From a virus, in the IMG/VR virus record IMGVR_UViG_3300048839_000561, positions 1 to 35,776 of that record: DNA of 35,776 nucleotides, one strand, 5' to 3'. The stretch's first letter is position 1. Each line of letters opens with the position of its first letter. A model generated the notes under the pieces. The model saw nothing but the letters and a program-made list of their open reading frames with translations. It did not search any database and had not been told where the DNA came from. Positions 29,978-35,776 of this stretch are shown here, in pieces. Both the position numbers and the translations under genes were made by a program.

Positions 29978-30252
29978 TTCAGTTTCTCCAGTGCTTCTTT
30001 GACCCTATTGTAGGACTTGAACCATTTTGGCGGCATGTCTATTCCCGCTTCCAAGTCTTCGGTGAAATACGCTTGAGCCGCCCGCGCCACGTCGATCAAT
30101 GCCCGAATGTTGTTGCGCATGGCGGGGATTAGTTCGGCGTTATACCCATGGGAACAATCAGCAGGAATAAACTCGGTGCCATCTGCGTTCCTCGGCGCGG
30201 TATTCGCGAGGATCTCCGCTAAATTCACGAGACTTCCAATCATACAACTCAC
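29974..30252 (-). CDS. Small early protein, function unknown
   Basis: A 92-residue helical protein with ELIPAMRNNIRALIDVARAAQAYF in the middle and a coil at the end (NRVKEALEKLK). The start is uncertain: the ATG at 30252 lies inside the MazG-like gene, while a GTG at 30228 with GGAAG upstream would shorten the protein by eight residues. Either way it overlaps that gene by 70-95 bases in another frame. No family recognised. Confidence 0.6.
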   Translation of the reverse strand: MSCMIGSLVNLAEILANTAPRNADGTEFIPADCSHGYNAELIPAMRNNIRALIDVARAAQAYFTEDLEAGIDMPPKWFKSYNRVKEALEKLK

Positions 30253-30490
30253 ATACTGCGCGGTTTACCTCGCCCACTTCCTCACCTAAAATCACGCACC
30301 ATTTAAACGGGTCATGGTTCTGCTCGCCCCACTTGGCGTCCTGCCTCTCGCGCTCTGCCGCGATCTCCTCAAAGAGGCCTGCTCTTTTCCAGAACGCCTC
30401 AAACTCAGCATCAAATTGATCTGGGGTCATGGTGGGTCGTCCCTCGTTGTACGCTCTAATCTCGGCTGCCAGTTTGTTTTCCAGACTCAT
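30158..30490 (-). CDS. MazG-like protein, C-terminally altered
   Basis: A 110-residue protein of the MazG nucleotide pyrophosphohydrolase group. The strong part is EEIAAERERQDAKWGEQNHDP and WCVILGEEVGEVNRAV, with the metal-binding EExxE at E70, E71 and E74. After REYRAE (residues 95-100) relatives usually continue into a helix that supplies the last acidic ligands. Here the frame runs on as ERRWHRVYSC and stops, so that helix is missing. The enzyme may be inactive or part of a different partner. GGAG lies 7 bases before the ATG. Confidence 0.7.
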   Translation of the reverse strand: MSLENKLAAEIRAYNEGRPTMTPDQFDAEFEAFWKRAGLFEEIAAERERQDAKWGEQNHDPFKWCVILGEEVGEVNRAVCELYDWKSREFSGDPREYRAEERRWHRVYSC

Positions 30491-30717
30491 CCTTCTTTCG
30501 CTCCCGTCTTTCTTCTCAGTCTCTCCACATCAAGGTGCAGGCGCAGGATATCGACAATCTTGTCCGCGCAATTGCACGCAGCGTTGACGGTGTCCGCTGA
30601 AATATCTGTCTCTGTGACGCGGGTCATTAGGCCCTCGAGGGTTTGGACTACGCGACGGGTGTCGAATATCTCGTCTTTTACCGCGACTTCTGTCTGATTC
30701 TTTTTAACCAACGCCAT
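30487..30717 (-). CDS. Small conserved-looking phage early protein
   Basis: A 76-residue helical protein. LEGLMTRVTETDISADTVNAACNCADKIVDILRLHLDVERLRR is typical of a short, widespread phage early gene of unknown function. GGAGGG is 8 bases before the ATG, and the stop overlaps the MazG-like start as ATGA. The two cysteines in ACNCAD may be structural. Confidence 0.65.
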   Translation of the reverse strand: MALVKKNQTEVAVKDEIFDTRRVVQTLEGLMTRVTETDISADTVNAACNCADKIVDILRLHLDVERLRRKTGAKEG

Positions 30718-31510
30718 TCAGATTTCCCTCCAGTATGTTTTGGATGCTTCTTATGCAATCGCGCCCATGGACCCAACGTTGAAATTTTGCCATTGCATGA
30801 ATTGCTGACGCCAAATGATCAGGCACATCTGGTCGAAGGTGAGCGGCCACATCCACCCACAGCGCTATAGTTCGCCTTTGCTTGGTAAGGCCACGCTCTG
30901 CTACCCAATATCCGGTTTCGTAATAAGGGCAGCTAAATTTGACGAAGTGGCGGGCCATCCAGTGCGACAGTCCATTAATCGACCCACCAGAAGACTTAAA
31001 GATTTTCATCCACGCAGATTTGATTGACCCGGCTTGAGCGTTGGGACGATTGAAAAAGAGCGCCTGGTCTTCGTGAGAAATTAAACCGGCGATCTTGACT
31101 AGCGCAATTAGCTGGCCTGGTTTCCATCTGACCTGGCGGGGTTCATGGGCGTATCGCTCGACAATTGAGCGGACTTTTACATGGGGAAACTTTTTTTGCG
31201 TCTTTATCTTTCCGTGTTTGACGTAATACTCGCAGACATCTTGTACAAGCTTTGGTGGGTATCGAAAGCCATTGATGTCTACCCCGTTTTGTCTGGCCCA
31301 TCGATCGAGGTTCGAGTTCGATGACCCGACCTCCTTTGCTAGCTGATCGATTAGCATCGTCCCGGCCAGGCGCCTGACTTTGCGCTCTTGGCTGGGCGTC
31401 AGCCTGCCTACGGGCTGTTTTTTTAATGCTTCGGCACAAACAGAGCACCATTTCGCATTGAGATGCTTTTTCTTTGGCCTGATGTTGCACTTCGGACAGA
31501 TCGCCTTCAT
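30704..31510 (-). CDS. Zinc-ribbon plus HTH DNA-binding protein, unknown role
   Basis: A 268-residue protein starting MKAICPKCNIRPKKKH. CPKC and CSVC form an N-terminal zinc ribbon. Residues about 45-75 look like an HTH (LTPSQERKVRRLAGTMLIDQL, then AKEVGSSNSNLDRWARQNG). The rest is helical and basic. The ATG at 31510 overlaps the sigma gene stop as ATGA, which fixes the start. Being directly behind the sigma factor, it might help late-gene activation, but that is only inference from position. Confidence 0.65.
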   Translation of the reverse strand: MKAICPKCNIRPKKKHLNAKWCSVCAEALKKQPVGRLTPSQERKVRRLAGTMLIDQLAKEVGSSNSNLDRWARQNGVDINGFRYPPKLVQDVCEYYVKHGKIKTQKKFPHVKVRSIVERYAHEPRQVRWKPGQLIALVKIAGLISHEDQALFFNRPNAQAGSIKSAWMKIFKSSGGSINGLSHWMARHFVKFSCPYYETGYWVAERGLTKQRRTIALWVDVAAHLRPDVPDHLASAIHAMAKFQRWVHGRDCIRSIQNILEGNLNGVG

Positions 31511-32076
31511 ATCGTTATCCAATCCACACACAGCTTTGAGTATTCAGGGTCATCTTGGTATTCGCTCAGCTTCTCCGAAAGGGGGGACACTTTCTCGATT
31601 TCCTTTTTCACAATCAGCAGTCGCTGCGAAACCCGTGATTCCGTGATGTCGAGCATTTCACCGATATCTGCCATCACCATTTCCGCATCAAAATAAAGTT
31701 GGCAAATCATCTCATCGCGCAAACTTAAATCTACGTGATCTCGCCAACCGCTTCTGTCAGGTCTTGAATCTGCTGGAGCATCTCCGAGAGTGTCCAGGAA
31801 AGATGGGCCATCCACTCCATCCTTCGGCGCGTAGATACTGACGTCTCGATGGCGGCAACCTGATCCAGGGTAATAGATGCCATGCCTTGAAGAACCATGG
31901 CGTTCCCGTAGATAGTCGATAAAAAGCTGTTTAATTGTCGCCTTTCGTCCTCGGATAAACGCGATAGCAGCTTCTTGAGCAAAATCGTCTGCTTCATGAG
32001 CGTATCCTCGACTTCCTGCAAACGATCGGCACTGTGCTTGGAACTTTCGAATAGCGTTGTTGTCATAAGCACTCAC
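31507..32076 (-). CDS. Sigma-70-family RNA polymerase sigma factor
   Basis: A 189-residue protein with two sigma parts. Residues about 10-60 resemble region 2 (YAHEADDFAQEAAIAFIRG, KATIKQLFIDYLRER), which opens the promoter and binds polymerase. Residues about 122-165 resemble region 4 (DEMICQLYFDAEMVMADIGEM, then ITESRVSQRLLIVKKEI), with the HTH that reads the -35. The start is a GTG overlapping the previous stop as GTGA. The gene is early and near the replication genes, so a late-gene switch is plausible. A second frame is open across most of it (see findings). Confidence 0.75.
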   Translation of the reverse strand: MSAYDNNAIRKFQAQCRSFAGSRGYAHEADDFAQEAAIAFIRGRKATIKQLFIDYLRERHGSSRHGIYYPGSGCRHRDVSIYAPKDGVDGPSFLDTLGDAPADSRPDRSGWRDHVDLSLRDEMICQLYFDAEMVMADIGEMLDITESRVSQRLLIVKKEIEKVSPLSEKLSEYQDDPEYSKLCVDWITI

Positions 32077-32210
32077 CGCTCGATTTCTTTTATCGCCGCC
32101 ACAATCTGCCTAAGCACCTCGCTGTTATCACCCTTGGCATGTGCTCTCAGCGCTGCATCCAAATGCTCCCGAACTATCATCAGGTTTGCTCGCGTACTTT
32201 CATTGCTCAT
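32073..32210 (-). CDS. Small helical early protein, 45 residues
   Basis: Starts MSNESTRANLMIVREHLDAA and ends IVAAIKEIER. GAGG lies 8 bases before the ATG at 32210, and the ATG overlaps the stop of a 34-residue membrane microprotein as ATGA. A longer frame to 32345 would cross two other genes, so I reject it. It ends inside the sigma start (GTGA). Confidence 0.6.
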   Translation of the reverse strand: MSNESTRANLMIVREHLDAALRAHAKGDNSEVLRQIVAAIKEIER

Positions 32211-32311
32211 ATTTTTCGCCTCATCTCCGCAAACAAGGCCAAGAACAGCGGCAAACAAATGACTACCGCGATTACCCGTAGCGCTATGTCGATCAACTTG
32301 CGGACTTTCAT
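32207..32311 (-). CDS. 34-residue single-pass membrane microprotein
   Basis: MKVRKLIDIALRVIAVVICL and onward, ending in EMRRKI: a basic N-terminus, one transmembrane helix (about residues 7-27) and a basic C-terminus. It is joined to both neighbours by ATGA overlaps (stop of the 82-residue gene and start of the 45-residue gene). GGGGG lies about 3 bases before the ATG. The double overlap is strong evidence that it is translated. Function unknown; it may act on the host membrane or on lysis timing. Confidence 0.7.
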   Translation of the reverse strand: MKVRKLIDIALRVIAVVICLPLFLALFAEMRRKI

Positions 32312-32556
32312 TTCGCCCCCAAATATTTCGCCGTCCATTTTTCAAACCGGTTCAGAAAGTCAACCGCTGCCTGAAACGCCTCTTCGCTCTCTTCCTTTCC
32401 GGCTGTGAAGAGCCAAGCGAACACCTCGCGCCCCTCCGCTGCTAGGATGCGTCCTTCCAGCTCGATGCAATCCAAAAACTCAAGCGCTCTCTCGCGCTCA
32501 ATGATTTCGATGTCGTGTTCTGGTCTGTCAGGGTCGAACATTAAGCTTGTTTTCAT
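32308..32556 (-). CDS. Small acidic early protein, function unknown
   Basis: An 82-residue protein: MKTSLMFDPDRPEHDIEIIE, then a helical region (ERALEFLDCIELEGRILAAEG) and AFQAAVDFLNRFEKWTAKYL. It starts 3 bases after the previous stop and ends in an ATGA overlap with the microprotein gene. No family recognised. Confidence 0.6.
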   Translation of the reverse strand: MKTSLMFDPDRPEHDIEIIERERALEFLDCIELEGRILAAEGREVFAWLFTAGKEESEEAFQAAVDFLNRFEKWTAKYLGAK

Positions 32557-32559
32557 GCT

Positions 32560-32763
32560 TCACCACACGTTGACGATTGAGGTTCGTTTACTTCCGTCCG
32601 GGTTCTTCTTTGTGACTTGGATGCGCTTTCCCCTGTTCGTTCGAGGCGCAAGAATTTCGCATTTTTCGCAGCGTACAAGGTTTATTTCGTCTTTGAAGCG
32701 CCCTGGAGGCCCAGCGTAATAGCGCCTACAGCCGACGCAGTAGCAATTCTCGATTATCTTCAT
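32560..32763 (-). CDS. Small zinc-finger protein
   Basis: A 67-residue basic protein. CYCVGC and CEKC give two CxxC-type pairs about 20 residues apart, enough for a zinc-binding knuckle. The C-terminus (NRGKRIQVTKKNPDGSKR) is Lys/Arg-rich, suited to nucleic acid. Its ATG overlaps the stop of the previous gene as ATGA. Confidence 0.65.
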   Translation of the reverse strand: MKIIENCYCVGCRRYYAGPPGRFKDEINLVRCEKCEILAPRTNRGKRIQVTKKNPDGSKRTSIVNVW

Positions 32764-33101
32764 TCCGCCGCCCCCCTTCTGCGCCCCTCATAGAGCCAAG
32801 CAATCCCGCCTGACTCTTGAAAGATAGAATCATGGAGCTCTTTCTCTGCGGTGCGCAGCTTGGTTATCTCGCCATCCAGGTCGATCAATTGGCTCGACAG
32901 ACGCGCCCATGTGGCGTTGTCATCTACCCACTCGCGCCGCCTGGTCTGAATCGCTTCCTTGCGCTTGATGTAGTCGCGAAGAATGGCGTGCAGGATCTCA
33001 TCAGGCCTAGCCTTGAGCCTCGCGATCGCAGCAAACAGGATCTCGGTCCTCTCAACTTCGTAATCTCCGGGGCTCATACCTTCTTTAGTGCTAGTTTCCA
33101 T
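32760..33101 (-). CDS. Coiled-coil early protein, function unknown
   Basis: A 113-residue, mostly helical, highly charged protein. Residues about 22-105 (AAIARLKARPDEILHAILRD and LSSQLIDLDGEITKLRTAEK) are consistent with a coiled coil. The frame is closed by a stop two codons before the ATG, so the start is fixed. It overlaps a 43-residue frame by 11 bases. No motif for enzyme activity. Confidence 0.6.
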   Translation of the reverse strand: METSTKEGMSPGDYEVERTEILFAAIARLKARPDEILHAILRDYIKRKEAIQTRRREWVDDNATWARLSSQLIDLDGEITKLRTAEKELHDSIFQESGGIAWLYEGRRRGAAE

Positions 33102-33222
33102 TTTTCAGCCTCATCGTTTCGAGTAATTTCTGGTTGTCAACTGTGACCTCTTCAAGTGACCGAGGGTGCCGTTTCAGAATCGATTTAAAGTAAGCTGTGA
33201 TAAGCGCTATTAGCCGCAACAC
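33091..33222 (-). CDS. Small open reading frame, 43 residues, hydrophobic N-terminus
   Basis: From a GTG at 33222: MLRLIALITAYFKSILKRHP and onward, ending RLKNGN. The first 16 residues are apolar, then basic, then a charged helix. AAGGGG is 5 bases before the GTG. It starts 24 bases after the stop of the ATPase gene and fills what would otherwise be a 145-base gap. Membrane association is likely, function unknown. Confidence 0.5.
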   Translation of the reverse strand: MLRLIALITAYFKSILKRHPRSLEEVTVDNQKLLETMRLKNGN

Positions 33223-33245
33223 GGTCGCCCCTTGTCTCGGTATTG

Positions 33246-34136
33246 TTACGGTTCAAGATCTGGCTGAGTGACTAGTTTTAGCTTCGTGCTTACGGTTTGA
33301 GCAGAGGCAGCTTCAGCTGCGTCGAAAAACGCCACGACATCACCAAAAAATTGCTTTGTTGAATCCGGTTTGCGCTTCTCTTTCGCTGTGGAGCGCTGGT
33401 GTTGTGGGCTAGGGGCAATCTCAACAGGGGTCGTCAGGTCAAAGACAGCGCCGCAAGATGCGCGAATGCCCGCCACTAAACAACCATCCACGCCGGTATC
33501 CCGCCCCTTGATGACAATCAGCTCAATCTTGCGGTCGTCGGAACCAAAAACAAGCTCGCTGTGGGTCGCGATAATCACGTCCGAAGCCGATACAGTGGCG
33601 GCAGGTAGATCGCGAATGTGAGGGCGCGGGTCGACGCGTCCGTACTCGGAGGTGTCACGAGCACAGATGACCAGTTTCCCCTCACCAGCAAGCACCTCAA
33701 GGGTATCGGTCTCAATAGGCACATCGAAGATCACGACGTCGGCTTTTGAAACATCCCCAATGGTGTCGAGCGTCCTTGGCGGGACCAGAGTGCGAAAACT
33801 GATGTCTCCGGGATTCCCGGCGAAGGCACGTAGGAACACAGCTATGCGTTGGAGCTCGTCTTCGGTGAACCCATTCATTGTGGCGATGGACTTTTTTTCC
33901 ATCCAAGCGCCAGCGGCAAGGGCATGCAAAATAGATCTCGTCTTGCTAGCCGAGTAAAAGACCACGTTGGCACCCTGCTCGGCAAATTGGAGTGCGAAGT
34001 GCGTTAGAAGCGAGGATTTACACGATCCAACCCTGCCGCATACGGTCACAGCCGAGCCGCTTACGAAGCCGCCTCCAAAAAACTTGTCGAAGTCAGTTAG
34101 GCCAGTTTTAAAAATCTTCATGCTGCTATCTCGCAT
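33246..34136 (-). CDS. RecA/DnaB-like P-loop ATPase with altered Walker A
   Basis: A 296-residue protein of the RecA/DnaB/KaiC fold. GLTDFDKFFGGGFVSGSAVTVCG is the typical lead-in. The P-loop is GRVGSCKSS, with Cys39 where Gly is normal before Lys40. Walker B is VVIFD (D138). There is no N-terminal helicase domain, so it may be a Sak4-like recombinase, a cut-down helicase or a regulatory ATPase. AGGAG lies 8 bases before the ATG. It follows the helicase loader gene by 10 bases, so it belongs to the replication module. Confidence 0.7.
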   Translation of the reverse strand: MRDSSMKIFKTGLTDFDKFFGGGFVSGSAVTVCGRVGSCKSSLLTHFALQFAEQGANVVFYSASKTRSILHALAAGAWMEKKSIATMNGFTEDELQRIAVFLRAFAGNPGDISFRTLVPPRTLDTIGDVSKADVVIFDVPIETDTLEVLAGEGKLVICARDTSEYGRVDPRPHIRDLPAATVSASDVIIATHSELVFGSDDRKIELIVIKGRDTGVDGCLVAGIRASCGAVFDLTTPVEIAPSPQHQRSTAKEKRKPDSTKQFFGDVVAFFDAAEAASAQTVSTKLKLVTQPDLEP

Positions 34137-34146
34137 TTTCCAGCTC

Positions 34147-34887
34147 CTAAAGTTTGCGTCTGTATATTTCGTTTCTAAACGACTCGCCTGGAACGTGGAT
34201 AAACCGCACGAGTTCTTTGAACCTGTCCAGAATTCGGATGTCGTATGTTTCTTTCAAATGTTTTGAGTCAAGGTTCGAAGTAATCATGGTCGGGCGCGCA
34301 TGGCGCAATCTGGCATCGATTACCGCAAGAATTTTCTCCTGCGCCCAGTCGGTAACTTTTTCAGCACCAAAATCGTCAAGCGCCAGTATTCTTGGAGCGG
34401 AAAACATCGAAATAACATCGTGAACCCTACCGCCTGATGTACCTGCGTCACGAAGGACATCGAGGAGCGAAGCGACCGACGTAAACTTCACTGTAAGCTT
34501 GCCATCGCCCCATTTCATGAGCAGGCCCTTTACCAGGTGCGTCTTACCCGTGCCGACTGGTCCGTGAAGCATCAGCCCTTTTTGATCCGGGGTCCAGTCT
34601 TGGACTACTCTTAGCGCAGCGGCCGTCTCTGGCGTTCTTGGGACATAGTGGCAAAGTTGTTTCGAGTAAAACTCCTCTGCCGCGATCCCAGTGCATCCAG
34701 TGGTTAGTAATAGCGCTGGGTTTATGTCGTCATTTAGACATTTTTTGATCGCCTGTTTTGTTGGCTCTAGGTTCTCTTCGGGCGCCCTAAGCCACTTTTC
34801 AAGCATGAGGCTTTTGCCTTCAGCTGGATTTAGCCTATCAAGCGCCTTCAGCGCTTCGTCTAGGGCTGTTCGTGCGTCGACAATCAT
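34147..34887 (-). CDS. DnaC-like helicase loader
   Basis: A 246-residue AAA+ protein that loads the host DnaB helicase. Walker A is GPVGTGKT (109-116), Walker B ILALDDFG (D171, D172), sensor I lies in MITSN (about 201-205), and the arginine-finger region is RILDRFKE (about R222). The N-terminal part carries cysteines (TTGCTGIAAEEFYSKQLCHY) in the place where DnaC-like proteins contact partners. Its ATG overlaps the initiator stop as ATGA. With the initiator it makes an O/P-type replication pair. Confidence 0.88.
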   Translation of the reverse strand: MIVDARTALDEALKALDRLNPAEGKSLMLEKWLRAPEENLEPTKQAIKKCLNDDINPALLLTTGCTGIAAEEFYSKQLCHYVPRTPETAAALRVVQDWTPDQKGLMLHGPVGTGKTHLVKGLLMKWGDGKLTVKFTSVASLLDVLRDAGTSGGRVHDVISMFSAPRILALDDFGAEKVTDWAQEKILAVIDARLRHARPTMITSNLDSKHLKETYDIRILDRFKELVRFIHVPGESFRNEIYRRKL

Positions 34888-35774
34888 GCCCCCACCTCGT
34901 CAAGCACGTCGAACACCGTGCGCTTTTGCTCATCCTGGTACGACTTCGAGGACGACGATGACCCTGATGGCCCGCGCTTCATCCCAGCTACGATGCTGTC
35001 GATTTTTCTGGTACCTCCGGGCTTCGTGATGCGTAGGCCACATGGCGATAGCGCGACTGTGCGCCAAAAGCTGTCGCGTTTCACAAAGTCCAAGACCGCA
35101 CGGATATCTGCCTCCGAGTAGCCGTCAACGCTGCGCAGTATTCTCACTGCGTCCGCCTCACGATCCCGGTTGCACTTTTTCTTCGGGGCTACCGTGAGGG
35201 CGTGCTCATGCCAGGCGTCGGCGATTTCGAAATCAAACTCGCTGGGTTTCTCTTTGGCGGGGCGAGAAGTTTTTGGGTCGGTCGCTGTGGGACCCCCGCA
35301 AGCGTCAGCTTCGGGGTTTATATATTCTCCTGTATTTGTATTTTCTTCTTTAAGAGTAGGAGTAAGAGTAAGAGTAACGTTCGGGTTTGGTTGGTTTTTG
35401 GTTCGGATGTCGTTCGGATGTCGTTCGGATGTCGTTCGGTTTTTCCGAACGGTTCGTTCGGTTTTGGTTCGGATGTCGTTCGGTTTTGGTTCGGATTGGT
35501 TATCCGAATTGGTGGCATTTGCAGGCACAGACGACCCGTATTTTTTCTTGCGAGCATCGGCACTCGCCTTCCCGGCGGCGGAAGCAGCCCCACACCGGGC
35601 GGCGTACCATTCTAGATACTCAGCAGTGCCGCTAACGTAATAGCCATCGTCTCGCCTTTCGACTAAACCGACTGCTTCGGCTTCCGCGAATTCCCCAATA
35701 TCGAATACTTTACTGGGTATAAGCTTCCTGCCTTTCCCCCAATATTTTTGGGCAACCTCCCATAGTTCGATCAT
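34884..35774 (-). CDS. Phage replication initiator (lambda O/DnaD-like), carrying the origin
   Basis: Up to 296 residues. Residues 1-75 look like a winged-helix DNA-binding region (LIPSKVFDIGEFAEAEAVGLV, then VSGTAEYLEWYAARC). Residues about 85-150 are a low-complexity linker of Asn, Arg, Thr and Lys, and its DNA is the iteron array. Residues about 195-290 contain ADIRAVLDFVKRDSFWRTVA and TRKIDSIVAGMKRG, as in phage O-like initiators that bind a helicase loader. The ATG is two bases from the window edge, so the true start may lie beyond it; the N-terminus seems short compared with relatives. ATGA links it to the loader gene. Confidence 0.75.
   Translation of the reverse strand: MIELWEVAQKYWGKGRKLIPSKVFDIGEFAEAEAVGLVERRDDGYYVSGTAEYLEWYAARCGAASAAGKASADARKKKYGSSVPANATNSDNQSEPKPNDIRTKTERTVRKNRTTSERHPNDIRTKNQPNPNVTLTLTPTLKEENTNTGEYINPEADACGGPTATDPKTSRPAKEKPSEFDFEIADAWHEHALTVAPKKKCNRDREADAVRILRSVDGYSEADIRAVLDFVKRDSFWRTVALSPCGLRITKPGGTRKIDSIVAGMKRGPSGSSSSSKSYQDEQKRTVFDVLDEVGA
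35317..35494. other. Predicted replication origin: iteron array and AT-rich unwinding region
   Basis: GTTCGG recurs in an exact 11-bp ladder at 35401, 35412, 35423, 35434, 35456, 35467, 35478 and 35489, with its inverse CCGAAC filling the rung at 35445. The full 11-mer GTTCGGATGTC occurs at 35401, 35412, 35423 and 35467. An outlying copy is at 35379. To the left is an AT-rich stretch (35317-35378) with tandem hexamers GAGTAG-GAGTAA-GAGTAA-GAGTAA (35354-35377). Iterons plus an AT-rich region inside an initiator gene is the lambda plan. Binding by this gene's own product is inferred. Confidence 0.75.
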
Positions 35775-35776
35775 CA

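Noticed and set aside
32073-32345. A 90-codon version of the small gene before sigma
   Set aside because: The extra N-terminal half overlaps two better supported genes and has no ribosome site; the internal ATG at 32210 does.
35341-35500. CRISPR array or microsatellite
   Set aside because: The 11-bp units have no unique spacers and no cas genes; the regular ladder inside an initiator gene fits iterons.

Overview
The window holds what looks like most or all of a temperate, tailed-phage genome of siphovirus type, either integrated or as a phage contig. The host cannot be named from the sequence. Two lipoprotein genes with clear lipoboxes, an SLT-type endolysin and a RusA resolvase suggest a Gram-negative, probably proteobacterial, host. 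No ordinary chromosomal housekeeping gene is visible. The only host-like piece is the 3' half of a tRNA-Arg(UCU) gene (27569-27613) beside a tyrosine integrase, which reads best as the attachment core.

Layout. (1) 1-1811, leftward: a recombination pair, a predicted annealing protein and a PD-(D/E)XK exonuclease. (2) 1860-6383, mostly rightward: the control and cargo region. It has an operator/promoter palindrome, two HTH regulators, two lipoproteins, a small zinc-ribbon gene facing the other way, an 0.8 kb stretch with no convincing gene but many hairpins, rusA, and a RelE-type toxin-antitoxin pair. (3) 6480-27349, leftward: one continuous late operon. In order of transcription it encodes small and large terminase, a portal-MuF fusion, protease with a nested scaffold, major capsid, decoration protein, head-tail connectors, tail tube, frameshifted tail chaperones, tape measure, distal tail, hub, fibre, a second fibre or appendage protein, two small membrane-type lysis proteins and an SLT endolysin. 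It ends at a good terminator (6381-6422). (4) 27350-27711: attP, with integrase arm-type repeats phased by 11 bp and a DnaA box. (5) 27712-35774, leftward: integrase, excisionase, then a tightly tiled early operon of small genes, a phage sigma factor, a MazG-like remnant, a RecA/DnaB-like ATPase, a DnaC-like helicase loader and a replication initiator.

How it works together. The head genes are Mu-like (protease I, DUF2190-type decoration, DUF1320-type connector, gpG-like completion protein, gp29/gp30-like portal-MuF), but integration is site-specific rather than transpositional. The initiator gene carries an array of 11-bp iterons (35379-35494) next to an AT-rich hexamer repeat, which is a lambda-O-like origin inside the gene. 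The early operon also encodes a sigma-70-family protein that could switch on the 21-kb late operon. If the window is circular, the exonuclease/annealing operon would run across the window ends into the initiator and helicase loader, giving one leftward early unit from the promoter near 1880; that is inference.

The observations most worth following are the intragenic origin, the structured non-coding interval 4401-5177, the sigma factor, the signal peptide on the large tail fibre, and four unannotated small genes fitted into the early operon.
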